Source: Aminipila luticellarii
GTDB taxonomy: Bacteria > Bacillota > Clostridia > Peptostreptococcales > Anaerovoracaceae
Direction: 5' to 3'
Assembly: GCF_004103735.1 (NCBI RefSeq)
Contig: NZ_CP035281.1
Span: 2,418,001 to 2,482,000, forward strand
Length of the DNA: 64,000 nucleotides
Of this stretch, positions 7,464 through 15,681 are shown piece by piece. The notes below the pieces were generated by a model. That model ran no database searches. It was not told the DNA's origin and was given only the letters and a program-made list of their open reading frames with translations. Within the stretch, counting starts at the first letter, position 1; each line of letters starts with the position of its first letter. The position numbers and the translations under genes were made by a program.

Positions 7464-8813
7464 CTACTCCTTCTCTTTGTCAATGACAATCCGTTCACCA
7501 TCCATCAAGGTTACTGTGCCCTTTATGCTGGCATGTACCGAAGCAGAGAGAGCATCCTCTTTTGCTCTTACGATCAGGTCTCCTTTTTCCACCAAATCCC
7601 CTATGGATACACAAGGAATTCCCGGTGCTCCAATATGCTGTTTCATCAGGAGTGAAACCTGATTAGGTGTGAGCGGAATGCATTTTTCAGCGTGTTCGTG
7701 ATAATATTTCATTAAATCCAGCCGAGCCACTAATCGTTCAGTGGGTATCCTTCTATAGGGCAGATCCGCCGAAGCTTTCGGCGTCTTGTTGCGTTCCGGT
7801 TTAATGCCCCGAGCCGCTAATTGTGTTTTTACGAACACATTTACTTTACGGGGAGAAAGGCTCATTGGACAGGCGAACATTTCACATATTCCGCAGTCAC
7901 AGCAGTTCGCTGCTTCTCCAAAAATTTCTTCATATTCACTGTCATCCGTTATCAGCTTTTCTCTGTACATATTTCTCATGACCATATTGGGACGAATTTT
8001 ATGTCCGATCAGAAATCTCGGACACATATCAGTACACAGCTTGCACTGAATACAGGCACTTCTGGTCTGTGCAACAATCGAAGAAAGCGAAAGCTCTGCA
8101 CATTTTACCAGATAATGGTCTTTGGGCAGCACAAGGATATTTCCGGTGGTTTTGGTTACCGTCAGATCCTGAATATCACTTCCTCTATATACTGTCCCCA
8201 TCATCGGTCCGCCCACAATAATATCGTATTCTTCAAGCTGGGGACGGGCCTGATCAATGCATTCCTGCAAGGAGGTTCCTATGGGAACATACAGCATAAT
8301 CGGCTCCGCTACTTCACCCACCACGGATAAATACTTATCCGTCACCGGTTTCCCCTGCATGGCCTCATACACATTCAGCATGGTTCCCACATTGCTGACC
8401 ACTGATCCTACATCTAAGGGCAGACCTCTTTCCGGTACACTATGCCCGGTGACCAGCTGTACTAAAGTCTGCTCATCTCCGGCCGGATAAAAGGATTTCA
8501 TTTTAACCAGTTCGAAAGAAGATCCGTTTTTATCTATCGCTCTCTGCAATGCCTCTATTTCCTTCTGATATTTGCTCTTCAAGGCAATCACCCTGCGTTC
8601 CGCACCGATGTGCTCCGCTACGGTTTCAGCTGCTTTCAAAATTTCATCAGGAAACGTCCTCATCAAATATTTATCGGTTTCAATCAAGGGTTCACATTCC
8701 GCTGCATTTATAATAAATACCTGCGCTTTGGCAGAAAGCTTTACATGGGTAGGAAATCCTGCACCGCCGGCACCAACGATCCCGGCATTTTTTACAGTCT
8801 CTATTATGTTCAT
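7464..8813 (-). CDS. pduS: PduS-like cobalamin reductase (RnfC-type)
   Basis: 449 residues. A nucleotide/FMN-binding N-terminal part (GIVGAGGAGFPTH at 12-23), an SLBB-like middle, and two [4Fe-4S] motifs, CIQCKLCTDMCP (254-265) and CCDCGICEMFACP (304-316). In the propanediol system PduS reduces cob(III)alamin for the adenosyltransferase and partners PduT. Here it probably serves EutT. ATG at 8811-8813 follows GAGGTGAGAAA and is preferred over the GTG at 8831. Confidence 0.93.
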   Translation of the reverse strand: MNIIETVKNAGIVGAGGAGFPTHVKLSAKAQVFIINAAECEPLIETDKYLMRTFPDEILKAAETVAEHIGAERRVIALKSKYQKEIEALQRAIDKNGSSFELVKMKSFYPAGDEQTLVQLVTGHSVPERGLPLDVGSVVSNVGTMLNVYEAMQGKPVTDKYLSVVGEVAEPIMLYVPIGTSLQECIDQARPQLEEYDIIVGGPMMGTVYRGSDIQDLTVTKTTGNILVLPKDHYLVKCAELSLSSIVAQTRSACIQCKLCTDMCPRFLIGHKIRPNMVMRNMYREKLITDDSEYEEIFGEAANCCDCGICEMFACPMSLSPRKVNVFVKTQLAARGIKPERNKTPKASADLPYRRIPTERLVARLDLMKYYHEHAEKCIPLTPNQVSLLMKQHIGAPGIPCVSIGDLVEKGDLIVRAKEDALSASVHASIKGTVTLMDGERIVIDKEKE

Positions 8814-8836
8814 TTTCTCACCTCGCCGCACGCTTT

Positions 8837-9118
8837 TTACAGCACGCTTTCATTAATTTCCTTATCATCTACAATTCCTACAATGGTAGCATCTACCGGT
8901 ATGGTCGAATCTCCGACTGCGCTTCGTGCTGAGCTTCCCGAGACGAACAAAACAGTTTCCCCAACTCCTGCGCCAATGATGTCGGCAGCCACGATTGGAT
9001 GTTGGTATTGGTCTTCATGTAAAAGGTCCACAGGCAAAAGAATCATGAGTTTCAGCCCTGCCAGGCTTTCATCTTTTCTCGTCGCCCATATATTTCCGAT
9101 AACCTTTGCCACTTTCAT
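8837..9118 (-). CDS. eutN: EutN/CcmL pentameric BMC vertex protein
   Basis: 93 residues of the BMC-P family: MKVAKVIGNIWATRKDESL, then LVDLLHE-like and ADIIGAGVGETVLFVSGSSARSA. The pentamer closes the vertices of the icosahedral shell. It lies between pduS and the TIGR02536-type gene. Confidence 0.95.
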   Translation of the reverse strand: MKVAKVIGNIWATRKDESLAGLKLMILLPVDLLHEDQYQHPIVAADIIGAGVGETVLFVSGSSARSAVGDSTIPVDATIVGIVDDKEINESVL

Positions 9119-9171
9119 ATACTTTACCCTCTCTTCTACACAGCACTGCGCTTTCGGTGCCGGAATTCATA

Positions 9172-9915
9172 TCAGTCGATTGCAAACGAAATGCCTTTTT
9201 GCTCCGCATATTCACGGGCTAAATCTGTGATGATCGTTTTCTTTGTGATAAAAACTTGCATCGCATGCTGTTCATAAGCAGCTCGGAGATCTCTTTCCGT
9301 AATAATCTTCTTCGTGAATTTTATCGAATTTCCAGTATACGCTCCGTATGCTTCCAGCTTTTCCTCCGGCTTCTCACAGCTCTTTCTTTCCGCTGTACCT
9401 TCGTTTTCAAGTATCATACTTTCCAGTTGGTCTCTGCTGCAAAATCGAATACCTGCGCTCTTTAAGAACTCGATTTTCTGCATCATCAACCCGTAATAGA
9501 GCTTGGGAGCAGTATTCCGGTATTGATAGATTTCCATTTCCTCATGGGGTATCAGGATTTGTTTTCCCATCAGGATCGCTTTGATCACCGTCTCGGTAAA
9601 CGGCGTATCCCCGATACCCTCTGCGATCTTTCCTAAAGAAAGACTGCTGAAGCTTCCAAGCACAATCGTATCTATTTGTTGTAAGTCGCACGTATATTCA
9701 CTGCTTCGTGTACAAACAACTTCAAATTTTGCTTTGACAGCTTCCTTTTCCAAAAGTTCATGGCAGGCTGTGCCATGGTCCTCTGTCAGAATCAGCAGCT
9801 TTGGTTTCTGACCTGATCCGCCGCCGCAGATCTCCGTTTGTGTGCTTTCTTCCAGTTCTGAAATTCTTTCCGCGACCTTTACAGCAATCTGCTCCACTAA
9901 TTCTTTGAGCTCCAT
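9172..9915 (-). CDS. TIGR02536-type ethanolamine utilisation protein
   Basis: 247 residues. The N-terminus is an amphipathic helix (MELKELVEQIAVKVAERI) like a microcompartment-targeting peptide. Residues about 37-165 look like a flavoprotein-type alpha/beta fold (KLLILTEDHG.., TIVLGSFSSLSLGKIAEG). The last 45 residues (KIITERDLRAAYEQ..IITDLAREYAEQKGISF) repeat a module also found at the start of EutT in this window and of enterobacterial EutQ. The family occurs only in Clostridial eut loci; no function is proven. Strong ribosome site AAGGAGG. Confidence 0.75.
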   Translation of the reverse strand: MELKELVEQIAVKVAERISELEESTQTEICGGGSGQKPKLLILTEDHGTACHELLEKEAVKAKFEVVCTRSSEYTCDLQQIDTIVLGSFSSLSLGKIAEGIGDTPFTETVIKAILMGKQILIPHEEMEIYQYRNTAPKLYYGLMMQKIEFLKSAGIRFCSRDQLESMILENEGTAERKSCEKPEEKLEAYGAYTGNSIKFTKKIITERDLRAAYEQHAMQVFITKKTIITDLAREYAEQKGISFAID

Positions 9916-9974
9916 AGGCTTCCTCCTTTCTGCCCAGTCTTTTTTTCCTGACTCTTCTCAAAATCCATTTTCCG

Positions 9975-10583
9975 CTATTTTATAATGCGGCCTAAAGTAA
10001 AATCTTCACATCCTGCTGCATTAGATTCATCTGTATCAATATGTACTTTACAGCTGGATGCCTCGTCTACTCTAACAATGACCTCCTGCAATACAAGCGG
10101 TCTGTCCGTGATAACCTCCAATTTTACCTGCTGTCTGTCCTTTAAGCAAAGCTTCTCCGCCATGTCCGGCGTCATATGTATATGCGCTTTAGCCACGATG
10201 GCTCCTTCGGATAGAGCAACCACACCGTTTGGCCCTTTCAGCACCACAGCCCCGGAGTTTTCCAATTCTCCCGACAGCCGAACCGGTGCCGACATACCTA
10301 AACTCATACAGTCACTTCGGGACAGCTCCACTTGGGTTCGGCTTCTGACCGGACCCAAAACAGAAACCTTCTTTTCTCCTTTAGGCCCCACCACTGTAAC
10401 CTTTTCCTCCGACAAATACTGTCCCGGCTGTGACAACGCTCTTTTAGGCGTCAATGTATGTCCTTTTCCAAACAGCTGCTCTAAATCTGCCTGACTTAAA
10501 TGAACATGCCTTGCAGAGGTTTCAACCTGCAGAATACCATTTGCCATAATGGTGTCTTTCAATGCTTGAATCAGCTTATCCAT
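9975..10583 (-). CDS. pduL: PduL-type phosphate acyltransferase
   Basis: 202 residues with the duplicated PduL beta-barrel fold and its metal-binding histidines (VETSARHVHLSQ near 21-31; AKAHIHMTPDMAEKL near 135). It converts acetyl-CoA and phosphate to acetyl phosphate, recycling CoA inside the compartment, in place of the Pta-type EutD. MDKLIQALKDTIMANG at the start is a likely encapsulation helix. The ATG at 10581-10583 follows AAGGAGA; upstream in-frame starts lie inside eutT. Confidence 0.93.
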   Translation of the reverse strand: MDKLIQALKDTIMANGILQVETSARHVHLSQADLEQLFGKGHTLTPKRALSQPGQYLSEEKVTVVGPKGEKKVSVLGPVRSRTQVELSRSDCMSLGMSAPVRLSGELENSGAVVLKGPNGVVALSEGAIVAKAHIHMTPDMAEKLCLKDRQQVKLEVITDRPLVLQEVIVRVDEASSCKVHIDTDESNAAGCEDFTLGRIIK

Positions 10584-10597
10584 TCTTCCATCTCCTT

Positions 10598-11395
10598 TTA
10601 ATGATACTCTCCTGCCAGCCATTTGCACATCATAACATGAAGTGCGCTGGACAGCCGGTTCAATTCCTCGATAATATCCGTTCTGCTGCACTTACCGTTC
10701 TGATAGAAAGCGGTCGTGGCAGCCACCTCTACCTCTCGAATGGCAGCTCGGAGCTGATTCAGCATAGCATAGGACGTTCCCATGGTATAATTCGGCATCA
10801 GCATTTGCTTGATTCCAAAGAATTTCATCGGATCGTGAGAGCGGTCATGGAGCTCCCTGTTGGTCAGCCCGATGATCAATCCGCTCTCCAGCTCCTGATC
10901 CAATACGTCACATTTCATGATGTTCTGTAAGACCAAAAGAACACTGTTCAAGTCCTCGATTACCTTTGCGGAAGTACCGGATTCTGCCATTCGTGCCTGA
11001 TCCAGAATAATCAGTGTCTGAATGGAATCCAGCTTTCCTCTGAAAAGAATTCTCGGATGGCACTTCGGCACCAGCAGATTTCCTGAAAGCTGGCACATGT
11101 GCTCCGGCTTTTCCATGTAGAAAGCCCCGGTTTCATAATCAACATATTTGGGTTTCCATGATTCTGCCGCATGATTGGACACTTCCGTACTTTCCGATGG
11201 GGTACTCTGTTTGTTTTCTGATGCCTGTACCTGCTGTATAGGGGGCTCTTTTACAATTTTAATTTTGCGTTGCTGTAAATATTCACGCCCTGCTGGAGAT
11301 AAGAGAGTCTCCTCCGGTATGCAATAATATTCCGGCTGACTGTTTCTCAGTTCTTCCCGCAAAGCCGCTTCGGTTATGACCTTCAACGCTTTCAC
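10598..11395 (-). CDS. eutT: EutT, ATP:cob(I)alamin adenosyltransferase
   Basis: 265 residues. Residues 3-50 form the LITE-type module (VITEAALREEL..LSPAGREYLQQRKIKI). The helical adenosyltransferase domain follows (VPKCHPRILFRGKLDSIQTLIIL, IIGLTNRELHDRSHDP, LRAAIREVEVAATTAF, ELNRLSSALHVMM). It makes adenosylcobalamin for EutBC. The Salmonella metal motif HX11CCXXC is not present; instead H99, C101 and C112 are the only nearby candidates, so metal binding may differ. Confidence 0.94.
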   Translation of the reverse strand: MKALKVITEAALREELRNSQPEYYCIPEETLLSPAGREYLQQRKIKIVKEPPIQQVQASENKQSTPSESTEVSNHAAESWKPKYVDYETGAFYMEKPEHMCQLSGNLLVPKCHPRILFRGKLDSIQTLIILDQARMAESGTSAKVIEDLNSVLLVLQNIMKCDVLDQELESGLIIGLTNRELHDRSHDPMKFFGIKQMLMPNYTMGTSYAMLNQLRAAIREVEVAATTAFYQNGKCSRTDIIEELNRLSSALHVMMCKWLAGEYH

Positions 11396-11420
11396 CTCCC
11401 GCCTTTATTTTAAATACAAC

Positions 11421-11705
11421 TTACTTCTTTAAATCGGGAAGTATCTGCTCTACTTCTTCATGAGGTCTAGGAATAACGTGTACGGAGATCAATTCGCCCA
11501 CACGCTCTGCCGCCGCCGCGCCTGCGTCTGTAGCAGCCTTTACCGCGCCTACATCTCCCTTTACCATAACGGTAACCAATCCGCCGCCTACATGTTCTTT
11601 GCCAATCAGAGTTACATTTGCTGCCTTTACCATGGCATCCGCCGCCTCTATGGAACCTACCAGTCCTTTTGTCTCAATCATACCTAATGCTTGTGTTGTC
11701 GTCAT
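11421..11705 (-). CDS. eutM: EutM hexameric BMC-H shell protein, copy 1
   Basis: 94 residues of the canonical BMC-H fold ([65 protein letters not shown]). It forms the hexagonal tiles of the shell facets. A nearly identical second copy lies 12 bp upstream on the same strand; the two differ at about six residues, mostly at the ends, while many third codon positions differ. Confidence 0.97.
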   Translation of the reverse strand: MTTTQALGMIETKGLVGSIEAADAMVKAANVTLIGKEHVGGGLVTVMVKGDVGAVKAATDAGAAAAERVGELISVHVIPRPHEEVEQILPDLKK

Positions 11706-11717
11706 TTTATACCCTCC

Positions 11718-11999
11718 TTACTTTAACACGGGAAGTATCTGCTCTACTTCCTCGTGAGGTCTAGGAATAACATGCACGGAGATCAGCTCGCCTACACGCT
11801 CTGCCGCTGCCGCTCCTGCATCTGTAGCCGCTTTTACCGCGCCTACATCTCCCCGTACCATAACAGTAACCAGTCCGCCGCCTACGTGTTCTTTGCCAAT
11901 CAGTGTTACATTTGCGGCTTTTACCATGGCATCTGCTGCCTCTATAGAGCCTACCAATCCTTTTGTTTCAATCATGCCTAACGCCTGCATTGCTAACAT
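11718..11999 (-). CDS. eutM: EutM hexameric BMC-H shell protein, copy 2
   Basis: 93 residues; the core is the same as copy 1 except K to R in MVRGD and a different start ([11 protein letters not shown]) and end (ILPVLK). It is directly downstream of eutE. Tandem BMC-H paralogs commonly mix in the same facets. Synonymous divergence with near-identical protein points to purifying selection on both. Confidence 0.97.
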   Translation of the reverse strand: MLAMQALGMIETKGLVGSIEAADAMVKAANVTLIGKEHVGGGLVTVMVRGDVGAVKAATDAGAAAAERVGELISVHVIPRPHEEVEQILPVLK

Positions 12000-12017
12000 T
12001 TTAATTCCTCCTTATGT

Positions 12018-13490
12018 CTATATGGCTTCCAGTTGTTTAATGACGCGGCGTACCACTTCATCTATTTGTTTTACATCAAAATTGATCATTTCCGGTATCA
12101 TTTCCGTTTCCCCGGCTTCTTTTCTAATCTCTTCTAAATCCTTCTTTCCTACCGCAACATACCGTAGATTATACAGCTGTTCCGGTCCTACATTTTCACT
12201 GGTAGCACTGCCGCCCACTGCACCGCACCCCAGTGTCAGGGCCGGCATCAATCCTGTGGATGCTCCGATTCCGCCCAATGCTCCCGGACTGTTCACAATA
12301 AATCGGGATACCGGAACGCGGTGTGCGAAGTAATCCACAATTTCCTGATTTTTCGTATGGATAATGAAGGTATGACCTGCTCCTTCGTAATATAATATTT
12401 CACAGCATCGTTCACAAACGGCCCTGTAATCCGGTGCGGTATAGAATCCAAGGATTGGCGCCAGTTTTTCATTGGAGTACGGGTGACCTCTGCCGACACC
12501 GGTTTCTTCTGCCACCAGCACTCTGGTATTCTCCGGTACAGTCAATCCTGCCAGCTCCGTTATAACTTTCACACTCTTTCCTACAATCATCGGGTTCATC
12601 GTACCGCTGGAGCGTAAAATAAAGTTCCCCAGCTGCTCTCTTTCCTTGGCATCCAGAAAATATGCTCCCTGCCTCTCCATTTCCTTCTGAACGGCTTCCT
12701 TCATATCGTCCTCACAAATTACAGACTGTTCTGATGCACATATGGTGCCGTTGTCAAAGGTCTTCGAATCCAAAATGCACTTTACCGCTTTGCTGATATC
12801 CGCGCTTCTCTCAATGTAGGCTGGGCCGTTACCGGGTCCTACTCCGATAGCCGGTGTTCCCGAAGAATATGCGGCTCTTACCATGGCGGATCCGCCTGTA
12901 GCCAGGATCAAAGAGGTATCCGGATGACTCATCAGCACATCGGTGGATTGAATCGTCGGAATAGAAATACAGGAAACCAGATCCTCATTACCCCCTGCTT
13001 CTGATATGGCCTGACGGATGACCTTCACGCTTTCCAAAATGCACTTTATGGCATTAGGGTGGGGTGAAAATACAATAGCGTTTCCTGCCTTTACAGCAAT
13101 TTCCGCCTTATAGAACACGGTTGAAGTCGGATTCGTAGAAGGAATCAAACCGGCTATTACTCCCACAGGAACGGCTACCGCGTAGGTCCCTGCTTCTTCG
13201 TTGCGTTTGATGACTCCTACGGTCTTCATGTCTTTGATTCTCTCGTAAACGCCCTTGCTCCCAAAAATATTTTTGATGACTTTATCTTCTGCAATGCCAA
13301 AGCCTGTTTCATCGTGTGCCAGCTGTGCCAATCGCTTGGCATTTCTCACACCGGCATCTGCAATGGACTTTACAATGGCATTTACTTGCTCTTGACTTTT
13401 TTCCGCTAATTCCTTCTGTGCTGTCTTTGCATGTTCTACCAGATCACGCACTTCCTGTACAGATAGTAAATCCTTGTCATATAGCAGCAT
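12018..13490 (-). CDS. eutE: EutE, CoA-acylating acetaldehyde dehydrogenase
   Basis: 490 residues of the acylating aldehyde dehydrogenase family. The catalytic cysteine is C251 in [13 protein letters not shown]; the NAD site is read in [20 protein letters not shown] and [15 protein letters not shown]. It oxidises acetaldehyde plus CoA and NAD+ to acetyl-CoA and NADH in the microcompartment lumen. The N-terminal helix ([18 protein letters not shown]) probably targets it to the shell. Its ATG directly abuts the TAG stop of the preceding BMC gene. Confidence 0.96.
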   Translation of the reverse strand: MLLYDKDLLSVQEVRDLVEHAKTAQKELAEKSQEQVNAIVKSIADAGVRNAKRLAQLAHDETGFGIAEDKVIKNIFGSKGVYERIKDMKTVGVIKRNEEAGTYAVAVPVGVIAGLIPSTNPTSTVFYKAEIAVKAGNAIVFSPHPNAIKCILESVKVIRQAISEAGGNEDLVSCISIPTIQSTDVLMSHPDTSLILATGGSAMVRAAYSSGTPAIGVGPGNGPAYIERSADISKAVKCILDSKTFDNGTICASEQSVICEDDMKEAVQKEMERQGAYFLDAKEREQLGNFILRSSGTMNPMIVGKSVKVITELAGLTVPENTRVLVAEETGVGRGHPYSNEKLAPILGFYTAPDYRAVCERCCEILYYEGAGHTFIIHTKNQEIVDYFAHRVPVSRFIVNSPGALGGIGASTGLMPALTLGCGAVGGSATSENVGPEQLYNLRYVAVGKKDLEEIRKEAGETEMIPEMINFDVKQIDEVVRRVIKQLEAI

Positions 13491-14093
13491 CTACTTATCC
13501 CCTCCTTCATGAAATCTGCAAATTTCGTGAATCAGCTGTCCTTTTTTCGCAAATTTAATTTCATTTTTTGTCATGGTTCCTATATGGAGCTTACGGGCTA
13601 TATTTCTTAGTTCCCCTACTGTTTTTTGTTCCAACAGTTCTCTGCTGAATTCGTTTCGGGACTCTTCTACTGCCATCTCTTCTTCGGGTTCTTTCAGTTT
13701 TACGGTCTCTGCAGGCATTGCGGTCTCTGCAGGCGTTTCCATTCTTTCAGGTGTTTCGTCCGTTTGAACTGTTTCAGTCCTTTCCGGCTTTTCTGCTTCT
13801 GCAGTCTGCTTTTCCTGAACCCTTGCCGTAGTATTTGTCATCGCAAATACCTCCTTTGCAGGTCTTGGAATTACATGAACGGAAACAACCTTTCCAACAC
13901 GCTTCGCAGCCGCACAAGAAGCGTCCATTGCCGCTTTTACAGCTCCCACATCGCCGACCACCATGACGGTAACCAATCCGCCTTTTACCTTTGTTACGCT
14001 ATGAAGAGATACATTAGCGGCTTTCAGTGCGCTGTCCAACGCTTCCACTGCACTTAAATAGCCATAGACTTCTATCATTCCTAATGCTTCCAT
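13491..14093 (-). CDS. BMC-H shell protein with Rho-N/SAP-like C-terminal domain (EutK-like)
   Basis: 200 residues: a BMC-H domain (1-90), a flexible linker (about 91-150) with repeated PAET/PERMET-type acidic and proline residues, and a C-terminal helical domain (about 155-195: LLEQKTVGELRNIARKLHI..KKGQLIHEI) that resembles the Rho N-terminal or SAP fold, usually a nucleic-acid binder. Enterobacterial EutK also carries a C-terminal helix-turn-helix-like domain, so this is its probable functional counterpart with a different domain. It lies between eutL and eutE with no gap to eutE. Confidence 0.85.
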   Translation of the reverse strand: MEALGMIEVYGYLSAVEALDSALKAANVSLHSVTKVKGGLVTVMVVGDVGAVKAAMDASCAAAKRVGKVVSVHVIPRPAKEVFAMTNTTARVQEKQTAEAEKPERTETVQTDETPERMETPAETAMPAETVKLKEPEEEMAVEESRNEFSRELLEQKTVGELRNIARKLHIGTMTKNEIKFAKKGQLIHEICRFHEGGDK

Positions 14094-14112
14094 AACTTAT
14101 ATCCTTCCGCTT

Positions 14113-14763
14113 TTATCCAACAGGATTATCCGCAACGAATTCTACCGCAGCAGCAAATGCATCGCATGCCGCTTTGCAAGCCGACTGGCTTCCGGTCAGC
14201 AATGCTCCGCCGAAGTTGGTCTCTGAAGGAGGAGCATACAGTACGCACATGGTAACATCTGCTGCCTTCATTGCCGCATCCACTCCATACATAGCTTCCA
14301 GAGGAGGGGCAATCAGATAAGCCAGAGCCTCTCCTTCCGGAATTCCTGCGCCGTCTGACAAGTAGGAGCCGGTCCTTGAAATACAGTGTGCGTAGTACAC
14401 GATCGTGTCGTCTTCGTTGGCAGATATAAAATATGCCGAATTCTCAATAAACTCTGTACAAGCTTTCAATCCGCTCTTGATTTCTGCAGGGTTTGGCCCT
14501 GCCAGAATACCGATAATTTCGCCGGCCAGCTTTGTATTGGCATTGGCAGCACCTCCGTAAAAGCTTTTTGCGTACACAACCTTTACATCCGCCGCCTTTG
14601 TAGCTTCATCTAATGCCGTATATGTAACATCATCGCAATCTACGGTGATCAACCCTAAGGATCTCTGATCCGGGGTTAAATTCAGCTGAGCTGCCAGTTC
14701 AGCATTTACATTTGGAATCACTTTTGTTGCTAATACTGTGGCCCTAACGGGATCTCTCTTCAT
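14113..14763 (-). CDS. eutL: EutL trimeric BMC-T shell protein
   Basis: 216 residues, two circularly permuted BMC domains, with the EutL signatures LGLITVDCDDVTYTALDEATKAADV, VVYAKSFYGGAANANTKLAGEIIGILAGPNPAE and the C-terminal GGALLTGSQSACKAACDAF. EutL trimers have a large gated pore that may pass cofactors. It follows eutC by 18 bp, the common order in eut loci. Confidence 0.97.
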   Translation of the reverse strand: MKRDPVRATVLATKVIPNVNAELAAQLNLTPDQRSLGLITVDCDDVTYTALDEATKAADVKVVYAKSFYGGAANANTKLAGEIIGILAGPNPAEIKSGLKACTEFIENSAYFISANEDDTIVYYAHCISRTGSYLSDGAGIPEGEALAYLIAPPLEAMYGVDAAMKAADVTMCVLYAPPSETNFGGALLTGSQSACKAACDAFAAAVEFVADNPVG

Positions 14764-14781
14764 TTTTCATATCCTCCCTTA

Positions 14782-15666
14782 TTACAATTTTAAATTTGTT
14801 CCGCTTGCTTTTTTCTCAAGCATAAGTTTTATAATATCTGCAATATGAGCCCCTGCTTCCACCGGCATCGTTCCGGATCGATGAATATTGGATACTACCG
14901 TTCTCCTGGCCTCCGGCATACCTACCGTTGCTTTATAAGCAATGTACGCACTCATGGATTCTGCAGTAATAAGTCCCGGTCTTTCGCCGATCAGCGTGCA
15001 AGTCACCTCAGCTCCTGTCAGTTCGGAAATCTCATCCATTACAGCAACCCTGCCGTATTTTACAAAGAATGGTGTTCCGGTATCGATTCCTGAGCTCTGC
15101 AGTCCTTGGAGAATAGCCGGAAGTAAGTCCTTTACATTGGCTGCCACCGATGCGGAGGATAAACCGTCTGCCACATAAATCTGAACCGTTGGATTTTTCT
15201 TGCACTTTTCTTTTATGATCTGTGCCGATTCCGGCGTCAGCTTTCTGCCTAAATCCGGTCTGGTCAAATAAATGTCTTTGCTGTCGCACTGCGTGGTAAC
15301 GGTAAACAGATTCATGCTTTCCACAAATTCGTGATCCACATCACTGAACACCGCATCCTGTGCTGCGGAGTGGGCGGCTCTGAACTGGAGCAATGGGTCT
15401 GTCTTATATCTGGCACCTGCTTTTCCGATTCCCAGCCGGCAAGGAGCATATTGTTTTAATTCCAAATATTCTTCGCCGTGCTCCGGATTCTTTACCAGAT
15501 ATTGTGTTCGAATATCTACCTCCGTTACATCCGGAATGCAGCCGTCCTCCAGTGCAACACTCTCTGGAGCCGCTTTGGCGGTACTCGTCTGCTCCGGTGT
15601 TGAATCCGTCAATTTCATATCTTTAATTACCTGCTCTATAAGTTGTTTTAAATCTACCTGTTCCAT
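14782..15666 (-). CDS. eutC: EutC, ethanolamine ammonia-lyase small subunit
   Basis: 294 residues. The N-terminal helix MEQVDLKQLIEQVIKDM is the microcompartment-targeting peptide, joined by a Ser/Thr/Pro/Glu-rich linker (about 20-45) to the globular subunit (IGKAGARYKT, FSDVDHEFVESMNLF, IYVADGLSSASVAANVKDL, LIGERPGL). With EutB it forms the adenosylcobalamin-dependent lyase that splits ethanolamine to acetaldehyde and ammonia. Confidence 0.97.
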   Translation of the reverse strand: MEQVDLKQLIEQVIKDMKLTDSTPEQTSTAKAAPESVALEDGCIPDVTEVDIRTQYLVKNPEHGEEYLELKQYAPCRLGIGKAGARYKTDPLLQFRAAHSAAQDAVFSDVDHEFVESMNLFTVTTQCDSKDIYLTRPDLGRKLTPESAQIIKEKCKKNPTVQIYVADGLSSASVAANVKDLLPAILQGLQSSGIDTGTPFFVKYGRVAVMDEISELTGAEVTCTLIGERPGLITAESMSAYIAYKATVGMPEARRTVVSNIHRSGTMPVEAGAHIADIIKLMLEKKASGTNLKL

Positions 15667-15681
15667 TTTGAGACCTCCTTT

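Noticed and set aside
12293-12499. Minus-strand 68-codon frame inside eutE
   Set aside because: Out-of-frame shadow of eutE without its own ribosome site.
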